Part shown: positions 57,230 through 64,000 of the stretch, piece by piece
Numbering within the stretch: position 1 is the first letter of the stretch
How the letters are laid out: every line of letters starts with the position of its first letter
NCBI GenBank assembly: GCA_001730015.1
Contig: MDLA01000109.1
Location: 62,001-126,000 of the forward strand
DNA length: 64,000 nucleotides
Origin: Chromatiales bacterium (ex Bugula neritina AB1)
GTDB taxonomy: Bacteria; Pseudomonadota; Gammaproteobacteria; Granulosicoccales; Granulosicoccaceae
Reading direction: 5' to 3'
Program-made: the position numbers and the translations under genes
Notes under the pieces: generated by a model
What the model was told of the DNA's origin: nothing
What the model saw: the letters and a program-made list of their open reading frames with translations, nothing else
Database searches by the model: none

Positions 57230-58213
57230 TCAATTCACCGGGTGGGCCGGCGACCGGTTTGATAATACGGCCGCTATATCTGCGGCAGCCATACGTGCTA
57301 CGTTGTCGAGACACTCCAGAGTAGAGCCTGCCATATGTGGTGTGAGTAGAAAGTTCGGGGCTTGGTATACAGGGCTTTGTGGATCTGGCGGCTCTCCCGC
57401 AAGTACGTCGAGAGCGGCACCTCCAAGCTGGCCCGACTCCAGCGCTGCAGCGACTGCGTATTCATCTACAAGTGCGCCGCGCGCGCAGTTGATTAACAGC
57501 GCGCCGCGTTTCATTGTTTGCAGTGACCGCTGGTTGATCAGATGGTGAGTTGCCGGCGTTGCGGGTGCATGTAGAGTTACAATATCGGAGTGATTCAGCA
57601 GCTCTTCCAGAGAACCCGCAGCCGCCCCCTTCGCGATGATATCGGCATCTTCGACTTGAGGATCGGAGGCAATTACCTTCATGCCGAACGCCTGCGCAAT
57701 AGTAGCGACACGTTGTCCTATCTGACCGAAGCCTACAACCCCGAGTTGTCGGCCACGCAATTCACCGCCGGTTGTGCGTGCTTCGTCCCAGAGTTTGTCC
57801 TGCATGGCGCGAGCGGAACTTGTCTGCAAACCGCGTAACAGCGAAATCATCAGGGCAAATGACAGCTCTGTTACCGCGTCTGCATTCGCACCGGGCGTGT
57901 TAGTTACTATTATTGATCGCTTACTGCAAGTCTCGACATCGACCGGATCGACCCCGGTACCGTGAACGGCAATCACTTTGAGATCGGGTAGCTTTGCCAG
58001 CAGTGAAGCAGTGATGTAGCCTGAGCGCAATAAAATAGCGTAAGCGCCCTGCAGTAAGTCCGCACAATGATCTTCTTCTTCCGCTGTGAGTTTTTTATAG
58101 GGTATGTGGACAGCCTTGAATTCAGCGATTCCCTCAAGCGCCTGACTGACCGGGCCTTGACTGATTGGCAGATCCGGGTTGACGGCCAGAGCAACCCATG
58201 CTGTGTTAGTCAA
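57230..58213 (-). CDS. D-2-hydroxyacid dehydrogenase (phosphoglycerate/hydroxypyruvate type)
   Basis: An NAD(P)-dependent dehydrogenase of 327 residues. The Rossmann motif GVVGFGQIGQRVA (GxGxxG), the substrate-Arg segment INCARGALVDE and the catalytic His in LLTPHMAGST are present. The start is TTG at 58213 with GGAG 7 bases upstream; it overlaps the end of the ThDP gene by 8 bases and is thus probably coupled. No ATG or GTG fits the family N-terminus. A role as hydroxypyruvate/glyoxylate reductase beside glycerate kinase is possible (inference). Confidence 0.82.
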   Translation of the reverse strand: MTNTAWVALAVNPDLPISQGPVSQALEGIAEFKAVHIPYKKLTAEEEDHCADLLQGAYAILLRSGYITASLLAKLPDLKVIAVHGTGVDPVDVETCSKRSIIVTNTPGANADAVTELSFALMISLLRGLQTSSARAMQDKLWDEARTTGGELRGRQLGVVGFGQIGQRVATIAQAFGMKVIASDPQVEDADIIAKGAAAGSLEELLNHSDIVTLHAPATPATHHLINQRSLQTMKRGALLINCARGALVDEYAVAAALESGQLGGAALDVLAGEPPDPQSPVYQAPNFLLTPHMAGSTLECLDNVARMAAADIAAVLSNRSPAHPVN

Positions 58214-59807
58214 AGACCGTCTCCATATAATGATCGGCGTTGACAATGGCTTCGATAACCGTGGGTCCGTCTGTTGCTAACGCGGTTCGCAAGGCATCAC
58301 CGAGTGCAGCATTATCAGTTACTCCGATCGCGGGAACACCAAAGTAGTGTGAGGGCGGCGCCTGATAGTCACCGGGCTCTACATTTGAACCATAGATCTC
58401 ATAGTTGCGTCGATGTTGCTTGATCTGTATGAGACTTAACCAGCGATCATCTATAACAACAACCGGGAGTTGCAGATTCAAACGTTTTGCTACGGCAAGT
58501 TCACCGCAGGTCATCTGAAAGCAGCCATCTCCCAGCAGGCAGACTACCGGAAGATCAGGTCGCGCAATTTTAGCGGCGATTGCCCCAGGCAACCCGAAGC
58601 CCATAGATGACCAGCCATTGGTAATCAGGAAGGATCGCGGGCTGTGTGCAGGCCATTGACTGGCAATTTGGTGCGTGTGTGCACCGACATCGAACGATAA
58701 TATACCATCACGTGGTAGAATCTCACGCACGGTATCAATTAGCTCGTGGGGTTTAAAGCCGTTGCCGGCAGGGCGAAGCGCCTGTTGAAATTCGTGCCGG
58801 TGCGTAGTGATCTCGGCTTCCGTCCACGCGCTTGTCAGTGGCGCAAGATTTTCCAGCCGGGCTATAGAGTCGTCCAGATCACCAACAATAGTTGCAACCA
58901 GATTAACGGAATCGGCAACATCGGGAGTTTCTATATCAACTGCCAGCAACGGCACCGATTTTATCCATGCTTCGTATTCTACTTCAATCGTGTCGTAGCC
59001 GATACCGATGATCAGATCGCTTTGCTGTAGCAGGCGTCGCTGAAGCTGGCGTCGGGCACGTTCTATACATCCGAGTGCCAGTGAATGATCATCATCGATT
59101 AAGCCTTTTGCCATTGTGGTTGTGGCAAAGGGAATATTATTTTTTTCTAGAAAAGTCGCAATTCGTTCAGGATTTTTCATGCGCATGGCAGATGCACCGA
59201 TAATTGCGATCGGTCGACTGGCCGCAGATAACACCTCGCCTGATCTGGTGAATTCATCAATTTGTGCCAGTGCCAATGGCGGTGCGGCAATTTGCTCTGG
59301 TACTGCTGTGGTCACGTTTGCAAGTGATACGTCTTCCGGCAGATCTATATGCACCGGCCCCATCGGTTCGGTTGTGGCAATGGTGATTGCCTGTTGAATT
59401 ACATCTGCCACGTTATCGAAGGTTGCTGCAAGAGTCGCCTTGGTGATTGGACGAAACAGGGCATGATGATCGATGATCATTTGAATGCGTCTGCCCAGCT
59501 GGTGTGAATTGAGATTACAGGTGATTGCGATCATGGGTGACCGGTCCAGATAGGCACTTCCAACGCCTGTGGCGAGATTTGTCGCACCTGGACCGAGGGT
59601 TGCAATGCACAAGCCGGGAACATTGGTCATTCTGCCGGTTACGTCGGCTGCAAAAGCTGCTGAGCCTTCGTGAGCGGTTAGCACATACTCGATACCGCCT
59701 TTTCGCATTGCTTCAATAAATGGCAGCACGTTGCCACTCGGGATTCCAAAGCCATGTGTTACTCCTGCGTTCTTGAGTGCACGGACGATCAGGTCTGAGT
59801 TGTTCAT
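58206..59807 (-). CDS. ThDP-dependent enzyme of the acetolactate synthase family
   Basis: A 533-residue thiamine-diphosphate enzyme (decarboxylase/carboligase). The N-terminal Pyr domain has the activating Glu in AHEGSAAFAADVTGR. That argues against a true glyoxylate carboligase, which lacks it. The C-terminal PP domain has GDGCFQMTCGELAVAKRL with DD in place of the usual NN. A middle FAD/NAD-like domain is present. Substrate unknown; it pairs with the overlapping hydroxyacid dehydrogenase, so a 2-oxoacid or its carboligation product could be its partner metabolite. Confidence 0.82.
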   Translation of the reverse strand: MNNSDLIVRALKNAGVTHGFGIPSGNVLPFIEAMRKGGIEYVLTAHEGSAAFAADVTGRMTNVPGLCIATLGPGATNLATGVGSAYLDRSPMIAITCNLNSHQLGRRIQMIIDHHALFRPITKATLAATFDNVADVIQQAITIATTEPMGPVHIDLPEDVSLANVTTAVPEQIAAPPLALAQIDEFTRSGEVLSAASRPIAIIGASAMRMKNPERIATFLEKNNIPFATTTMAKGLIDDDHSLALGCIERARRQLQRRLLQQSDLIIGIGYDTIEVEYEAWIKSVPLLAVDIETPDVADSVNLVATIVGDLDDSIARLENLAPLTSAWTEAEITTHRHEFQQALRPAGNGFKPHELIDTVREILPRDGILSFDVGAHTHQIASQWPAHSPRSFLITNGWSSMGFGLPGAIAAKIARPDLPVVCLLGDGCFQMTCGELAVAKRLNLQLPVVVIDDRWLSLIQIKQHRRNYEIYGSNVEPGDYQAPPSHYFGVPAIGVTDNAALGDALRTALATDGPTVIEAIVNADHYMETVFD

Positions 59808-60396
59808 TCGGGTTTCTCTGGTTTGGTGACGGCAGCCGAATCAGCTACGCCGTCAACTCGCGAGTATACCTGTTCAGAGGTATGGCGAGAATGAGGCTTG
59901 CAGCGAGGATACGGAATTTCGAATCAGATGTTTCGATCGACTCAGGCCGGGAGATTGAATTGCTCGTCAGCTTCAAACAGAGTCATTTGAGAGGGTTGCG
60001 GTGGTTAAGCAGGCAGGCACGGAGAGTGAGATCTGAATTTAGGTTGGGTCGCCACTCTCCCAAAAGTGGCGACCCAGGTCTGCTGTGCGGTAAAACCTAG
60101 CGTCTGCACAACAGGAGACACGGCTGATCTAAAAGTGTAGACCTTGTCTGAAAATTCACAGCGCCGGCAATCGTAGCGAGGTTTCGCCGGGATATTATCA
60201 GGTTGGCTCACAAAAAATATACAATATGTAACAACTAGTTTACGACAATTTGGGGGTGAAGTTAAGCGGAGTACGTGCGAGTAGCCTGTACGCGTAGCAC
60301 GGCTGGCAGCATTCGGGCTTGTCTGTGACGCGTTTCAAATGGCGGAATCGATTAGAATTAAGACGCTGCACAATTCCCGACAATATTGGATGGGCA
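59808..60396. other. 589-base intergenic region
   Basis: Between the ThDP gene and the end of the glycerate kinase gene, both on the minus strand. It holds the inverted repeat at 60045-60076 (separate entry). No convincing coding frame is present; the small frames here lack ribosome binding sites and recognisable content. It may hold the ThDP gene promoter or an RNA. Confidence 0.4.
60045..60076. repeat. Perfect 12-base inverted repeat
   Basis: TGGGTCGCCACT at 60045-60056 and its exact complement at 60065-60076, separated by 8 bases. No T tract follows, so it is not a standard terminator. It could be an RNA hairpin or a dimeric protein site. Confidence 0.6.
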
Positions 60397-61668
60397 CTAG
60401 GTAATTAAAATTGCTCGAAAATCGTTGACATTTGTAAGCGTTGGGCCAGTGACAAACAGATGTTCAATCTGTTGAAAAAAACCATACGCGTTGTTTTCGT
60501 CAAGGCAGGAGCCGGCGTTTGCGCCTTTTGCGGCTGCATATTGCAGCGTCTCGGGAGTGACCAATGCACCTGCGTTATCTTCACTTCCATCAATGCCGTC
60601 TGTATCGGCTGCCAGTGCAAATACCCCGGGCAGACCATTCAATGCAATGGCCAGTGCTAGTGAAAACTCGGCATTGCGGCCACCCCGGCCGCGTCCTTTC
60701 AGTGTAACCGTCGTTTCACCGCCAGATAACAGCACACAGGGCTTGACAACAGGCTGGCCGTGACGGATCACCTGCTTAGCAATGCCGGCGTGTACAAGGG
60801 CCACATCGCGAGATTCTCCCTCGATACTGTCGCCGAGAATAACCGGTGTGATGCCGTGCTTTCGCGCGACCGCAGCCGCAGCTTCAAGTGACATTTGTGG
60901 CGCTGCGATAACAACGGCTTCTGTGTTTGCCAGACGCGGATCACCAGGTTTTGGAGTTTCATCAACGCCCTTCTGTATATGGCTGATTGCCGTGTCCGGG
61001 GATGTGATCCGGTATTTTTTCAGTATGGCTAATGCATCGGCATACGTAGTAGGGTCGGGTACAGTCGGGCCTGATGCAATCACATCCGGGTCGTCATCCG
61101 GTACGTCTGAAATCATCAGTGTGACTAGTCGGGCAGGATTACAGGCTGCCGCCAGTCGACCTCCTTTGATCGCAGACAAGTGCTTGCGCACGCAATTCAT
61201 CTCTTTTATGTTCGCGCCGACTTTCAAAAGTGACCGGTTGATCTGCTGTTTGTCGTCCAGAGTGAGCCTGTCGGACGGTAGCGACAAAAGCGCAGAGCCT
61301 CCACCAGAGATCAGGCAAACAACCAGATCGTATTCTGTGAGGCTGCTGACGGTATCCAGAATGCGTTGTGCCGCCAGGGTACCTGCCTGGTCAGGCACCG
61401 GATGTGCTGCCTCGACAATCTCGATGTATTTGCAATCCACGGCATAGTCATAGCGCGTAACAACCAATCCGGATAGTCGATCGGAGGGTCCGGTCCAGCT
61501 TGCTTCAAACGCACGGGCCATTTCGGCAGATGCTTTACCGGCCCCAATAACCACGGTACGCCCGACGGGAGGAGCTGGCAGGTATTTAGGGATAACGCTG
61601 GCTGGTTGAGCGGCTGAAACTGCGGCTTCGAACATTTCAATTAGCAGTTCGGTTTCGTTTGTTCTCAT
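60397..61668 (-). CDS. Glycerate 2-kinase (MOFRL family)
   Basis: A 423-residue enzyme that phosphorylates D-glycerate to 2-phosphoglycerate, the exit step of the serine cycle and of glyoxylate use. N-terminal DUF4147 landmarks are GAGKASAEMARAFE, LISGGGSALLSLP and DVPDDDPDVIASGPTVPDPTT; the C-terminal MOFRL domain has LLSGGETTVTLKGRGRGGRNAEF. It is often mis-named hydroxypyruvate reductase (TtuD). It is the likely partner of the hydroxyacid dehydrogenase at 57230. Confidence 0.9.
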   Translation of the reverse strand: MRTNETELLIEMFEAAVSAAQPASVIPKYLPAPPVGRTVVIGAGKASAEMARAFEASWTGPSDRLSGLVVTRYDYAVDCKYIEIVEAAHPVPDQAGTLAAQRILDTVSSLTEYDLVVCLISGGGSALLSLPSDRLTLDDKQQINRSLLKVGANIKEMNCVRKHLSAIKGGRLAAACNPARLVTLMISDVPDDDPDVIASGPTVPDPTTYADALAILKKYRITSPDTAISHIQKGVDETPKPGDPRLANTEAVVIAAPQMSLEAAAAVARKHGITPVILGDSIEGESRDVALVHAGIAKQVIRHGQPVVKPCVLLSGGETTVTLKGRGRGGRNAEFSLALAIALNGLPGVFALAADTDGIDGSEDNAGALVTPETLQYAAAKGANAGSCLDENNAYGFFQQIEHLFVTGPTLTNVNDFRAILIT

Positions 61669-62028
61669 GCAGTCGGGCAGGGGCGATGCATCAGATGCGA
61701 TGGATCGATCCTGAATTAGTCCAGGTTAGGGCATGAAGCAATTATATCGTTAAATAGCGTGCAGTGAACGGGTGTTTGAACGCCGCAATACTTCAGGTCC
61801 GGCCGCGGTAATTTTTTATACTGCCTGGACGTATTAGGTGAGTCGGTGTACTAGCCTGAGTTATTCAGGGGGTGGCGTGCATAGCGCGTAGACCTTACTC
61901 ATTCACGGCAAGGGATTTCACAGTGCGTTTTCTTCTCGTGTCCAATACTTTTGATATTTGAAGGAGAAAAAATTCGCTGTGGAATCAAGGATCAGGTGAA
62001 ATGTCGTGAATCCCATGAATAATCCAGG
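61669..62028. other. 360-base intergenic region
   Basis: Between the glycerate kinase start and the msrA end. It contains a 38-base segment (61861-61898) that resembles one at 19601-19638. Otherwise I see no gene or clear site. Confidence 0.4.
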
Positions 62029-62670
62029 CTAGTGTTTGGATATACCGGCGTGGGCCTGTTCACCCCATACAATTCGTACCTGCTTATCGCGCCCGCATGA
62101 TGTGCGATAAAATTTATAGCGAATCGGATTTTTGAGGTAATAATCCTGATGGTAGTCTTCAGCTGGCCAGAACGTTGTGGCGGGCTCGATACTGGTTGCT
62201 ATCGGCTTGCTCAAAACACCTGACTCCTGTAGCCCGGATCTGGATGCTTCAGCCACATCTGCCTGCGTTTCATCCAGTGTGTAGATTGCAGTCGTGTAGC
62301 TGTGTCCCCGATCGCAGAACTGCCCGCCAGCATCAGTTGGGTTAACACTACGCCATAAGACCTCCACCAGTTCTGCAAAGCTGACTTTGGCCGGGTCAAA
62401 TACAATTTCTACTGCCTCCCGGTGTTTGCCTGCAGAATGATTTTTGTACGTTGGGCTGTCGGTGTTACCACCGATGTATCCTGAGACGGTACTGATCACA
62501 CCCGGTACATTGTCGAAGTCAGATTCCACGCACCAGAAGCAACCGCCGGCAAAAATCGCTGTTTTGGTTTCGTCAGCGGCGAAACTCTTTGGTGTAATAG
62601 TACTGAGCAGAATAGCCAGTGCACAGCTGCAAAGCAGCGCTGCACCTTTGGATTGTTGTGCGTGAATCAT
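62029..62670 (-). CDS. msrA: Exported peptide methionine sulfoxide reductase A
   Basis: Repairs oxidised methionine (S-sulfoxide) in proteins. It has 213 residues, with a signal peptide (about 10-32, ending KSFAAD) that places it in the periplasm. The catalytic motif is GGCFWC, followed by GYIGG, HREAVEIVFDP, GHSYTTAIY and AEDYHQDYY. The resolving Cys candidates near the C-terminus include one in RTSCGRDK. No msrB is next to it. Confidence 0.93.
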   Translation of the reverse strand: MIHAQQSKGAALLCSCALAILLSTITPKSFAADETKTAIFAGGCFWCVESDFDNVPGVISTVSGYIGGNTDSPTYKNHSAGKHREAVEIVFDPAKVSFAELVEVLWRSVNPTDAGGQFCDRGHSYTTAIYTLDETQADVAEASRSGLQESGVLSKPIATSIEPATTFWPAEDYHQDYYLKNPIRYKFYRTSCGRDKQVRIVWGEQAHAGISKH

Positions 62671-63055
62671 TGTTATTCGTTACCTTTCCGGTGGCAGGAA
62701 TCTACTGGAAAGCAGGCCCTGATGTGCGTATTAGCTGATGTGGTAATGGACTGAAATCCGGCGGATAGGTTCACGGAGTAGCCGATCCTGCCATTTCATG
62801 GCAAGCACTACCTGTGTGCCGGAGCCGGAATTTGCACACTATCATCATTTCTCAATTGGCGAGGTTATGGATTTTGTAGTCGCTTTGAAAGAAGTAGTGC
62901 TGGCTTAAACGGCGGACCGTGAATGTTCCACGGCAGCTTCGGTTGAAATGGGAAACCCGGGTTGCAACAGGTAGTTACAATAAGTTTGACTGAATTCAGC
63001 CACGGGGTCATCCTAGGCTGAAACTTACTATTCATAACAGTGGCGGAAATACTTC
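62671..63055. other. 385-base divergent intergenic region
   Basis: Between the divergent msrA and aldehyde dehydrogenase genes. It must carry promoters for both, but I see no box pair I would defend, and no repeat or gene. Confidence 0.35.
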
Positions 63056-64000
63056 ATGGCAGAGACACACCTTAATCTGATTGCCGGTAGCTGGTCAGCG
63101 GGGGACAGTACGATAGAAAACCGCAATCCGTCGGATCTCGCAGATTTGATAGGTAACTATGCGCAGGCAAATACAGATCAACTTACTGCCACTCTTCAGC
63201 GTGCTAAACAGGCACAAGTCGAGTGGGCTGCTTACGGGCTTGAACGCAAGCAGGCGGTTTTAATGGCTATTGGCAATGAGTTGATGGATCGCTCGGTCGA
63301 ACTGGGTACTTTGCTGAGTCGTGAAGAGGGTAAGCCCCTGGCCGAAGGCAAAGGTGAGGTTTATCGTGCCGGTCAGTTTTTTACCTACTACGCTGCCGAG
63401 TGTCTAAGACAGCTGGGCGAGAACGCAGATAGTGTGCGCGATAATATTGAAATTGATGTGCGTCGCGAGCCTGTCGGTGTTGTGGCGGTTATTTCACCGT
63501 GGAATTTCCCGACAGCAACCGCGTCTTGGAAAATTGCGCCAGCACTGTGTTATGGCAATGCCGTGATCTGGAAGCCGGCTAATGTAACCCCGGCTTCTGC
63601 AGTAGCGCTAACTGAAATCATTGACCGGCAGGATATCCCTGCGGGACTCTTCTCACTGGTGATGGGGGCGGGTAGTACCATTGGGCAGCAACTGATAGAA
63701 AGCCCATTGGTCAATGCCATCTCGTTCACTGGTTCAGTTCCCACCGGAAAACAGATTGCTACTGCTGCAATAGCCAACTTCACTAAAGTGCAGCTGGAAA
63801 TGGGGTCGAAAAACGCCCTGGTCGTGATGGACGATGCCGACCTTGATCTTGCTGTCAGTGTGGCAGCAGGCGGTGCATTTGGTGGTAGTGGTCAAAAGTG
63901 CACAGCCTCTTCCCGGCTTATGGTGCATGAAAATATCCATGATGCCTTTACAGAAAAACTTGTTGCCGCTGCACAGGCGATGAAAGTCGGCCATGCGCTG
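63056..64000 (+). CDS. Aldehyde dehydrogenase, 3' end cut off by the window
   Basis: An NAD(P)-dependent aldehyde dehydrogenase; 315 residues are visible from the ATG at 63056 and the frame is open to the edge. Landmarks are ISPWNFPTATASWKIAPAL, KPANVTPASA, SFTGSVPTGK, the catalytic Glu in LEMGSKNALVV and the catalytic Cys in GQKCTASSRL. The sequence is close in style to alpha-ketoglutarate-semialdehyde dehydrogenases (sugar-acid or hydroxyproline routes), but a general aldehyde role is possible. Confidence 0.9.
   Translation, partial: MAETHLNLIAGSWSAGDSTIENRNPSDLADLIGNYAQANTDQLTATLQRAKQAQVEWAAYGLERKQAVLMAIGNELMDRSVELGTLLSREEGKPLAEGKGEVYRAGQFFTYYAAECLRQLGENADSVRDNIEIDVRREPVGVVAVISPWNFPTATASWKIAPALCYGNAVIWKPANVTPASAVALTEIIDRQDIPAGLFSLVMGAGSTIGQQLIESPLVNAISFTGSVPTGKQIATAAIANFTKVQLEMGSKNALVVMDDADLDLAVSVAAGGAFGGSGQKCTASSRLMVHENIHDAFTEKLVAAAQAMKVGHAL

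Noticed and set aside
58206..59807. Calling the ThDP enzyme glyoxylate carboligase
   Set aside because: The activating Glu is present (HEGSA), whereas true glyoxylate carboligase has Val there.

Overview
The window looks like chromosome from a marine gammaproteobacterium that lives partly on methylated amines. The best lineage marker is the block thrS-infC-rpmI-rplT-pheS-pheT-ihfA-merR-like-tRNA-Pro (11.6-19.0 kb), an arrangement typical of Gammaproteobacteria. A HopJ-family protein and the trimethylamine/TMAO genes fit a marine heterotroph. Base composition is close to even by eye. I cannot name the genus, and I see no transposase, integrase, prophage or CRISPR array.

0-9 kb is a catabolic and housekeeping mix. 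It holds an edge-truncated aldo/keto reductase, a fused alpha-beta E1 of a 2-oxoacid/acetoin dehydrogenase followed by a free lipoyl domain and a free alpha/beta hydrolase (together a split acetoin-dehydrogenase-type E2), a PfkB sugar kinase, a small LprI-like secreted protein, a thioesterase, a serine hydrolase and an acyl-CoA dehydrogenase. 9-11 kb is a membrane GGDEF-EAL protein. 11.6-19 kb is the translation operon; infC starts with ATA directly behind a strong ribosome binding site. 19-30 kb holds hopJ, an MFS transporter, a MscS channel coupled to a haem-type membrane [2Fe-2S] protein, a CoA-transferase, a PrpF-type isomerase and a large receptor Ser/Thr kinase.

30.6-57 kb is a methylated-amine island. 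On the minus strand are a GcvT/DmdA-like protein, trimethylamine monooxygenase (tmm), a betaine/TMAO-type binding protein and a CntA/GbcA-like Rieske oxygenase, with a divergent LysR. Next comes an ABC transporter (fused permease, ATPase, binding protein), TMAO demethylase (tdm) and an overlapping GntR regulator. Divergent from gntR are two related plus-strand modules. Module A is a type-III-like glutamine synthetase, three glutamate-synthase-like subunits (GlxB/C/D type), a 129-residue unknown, an ammonium transporter with a long Arg/Pro-rich tail and a coupled 61-residue membrane protein. Module B is mgsA-mgsB-mgsC-gmaS plus an unknown. Read together: TMA is oxidised to TMAO, TMAO is imported or demethylated to dimethylamine and formaldehyde, and methylamine is captured as gamma-glutamylmethylamide and N-methylglutamate. 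Dimethylamine monooxygenase and N-methylglutamate dehydrogenase are not in the window.

57-64 kb holds a 2-hydroxyacid dehydrogenase overlapping a ThDP enzyme, a glycerate 2-kinase, a secreted MsrA and an edge-truncated aldehyde dehydrogenase. The kinase and dehydrogenase suggest glycerate/hydroxypyruvate (C2-C3) metabolism.
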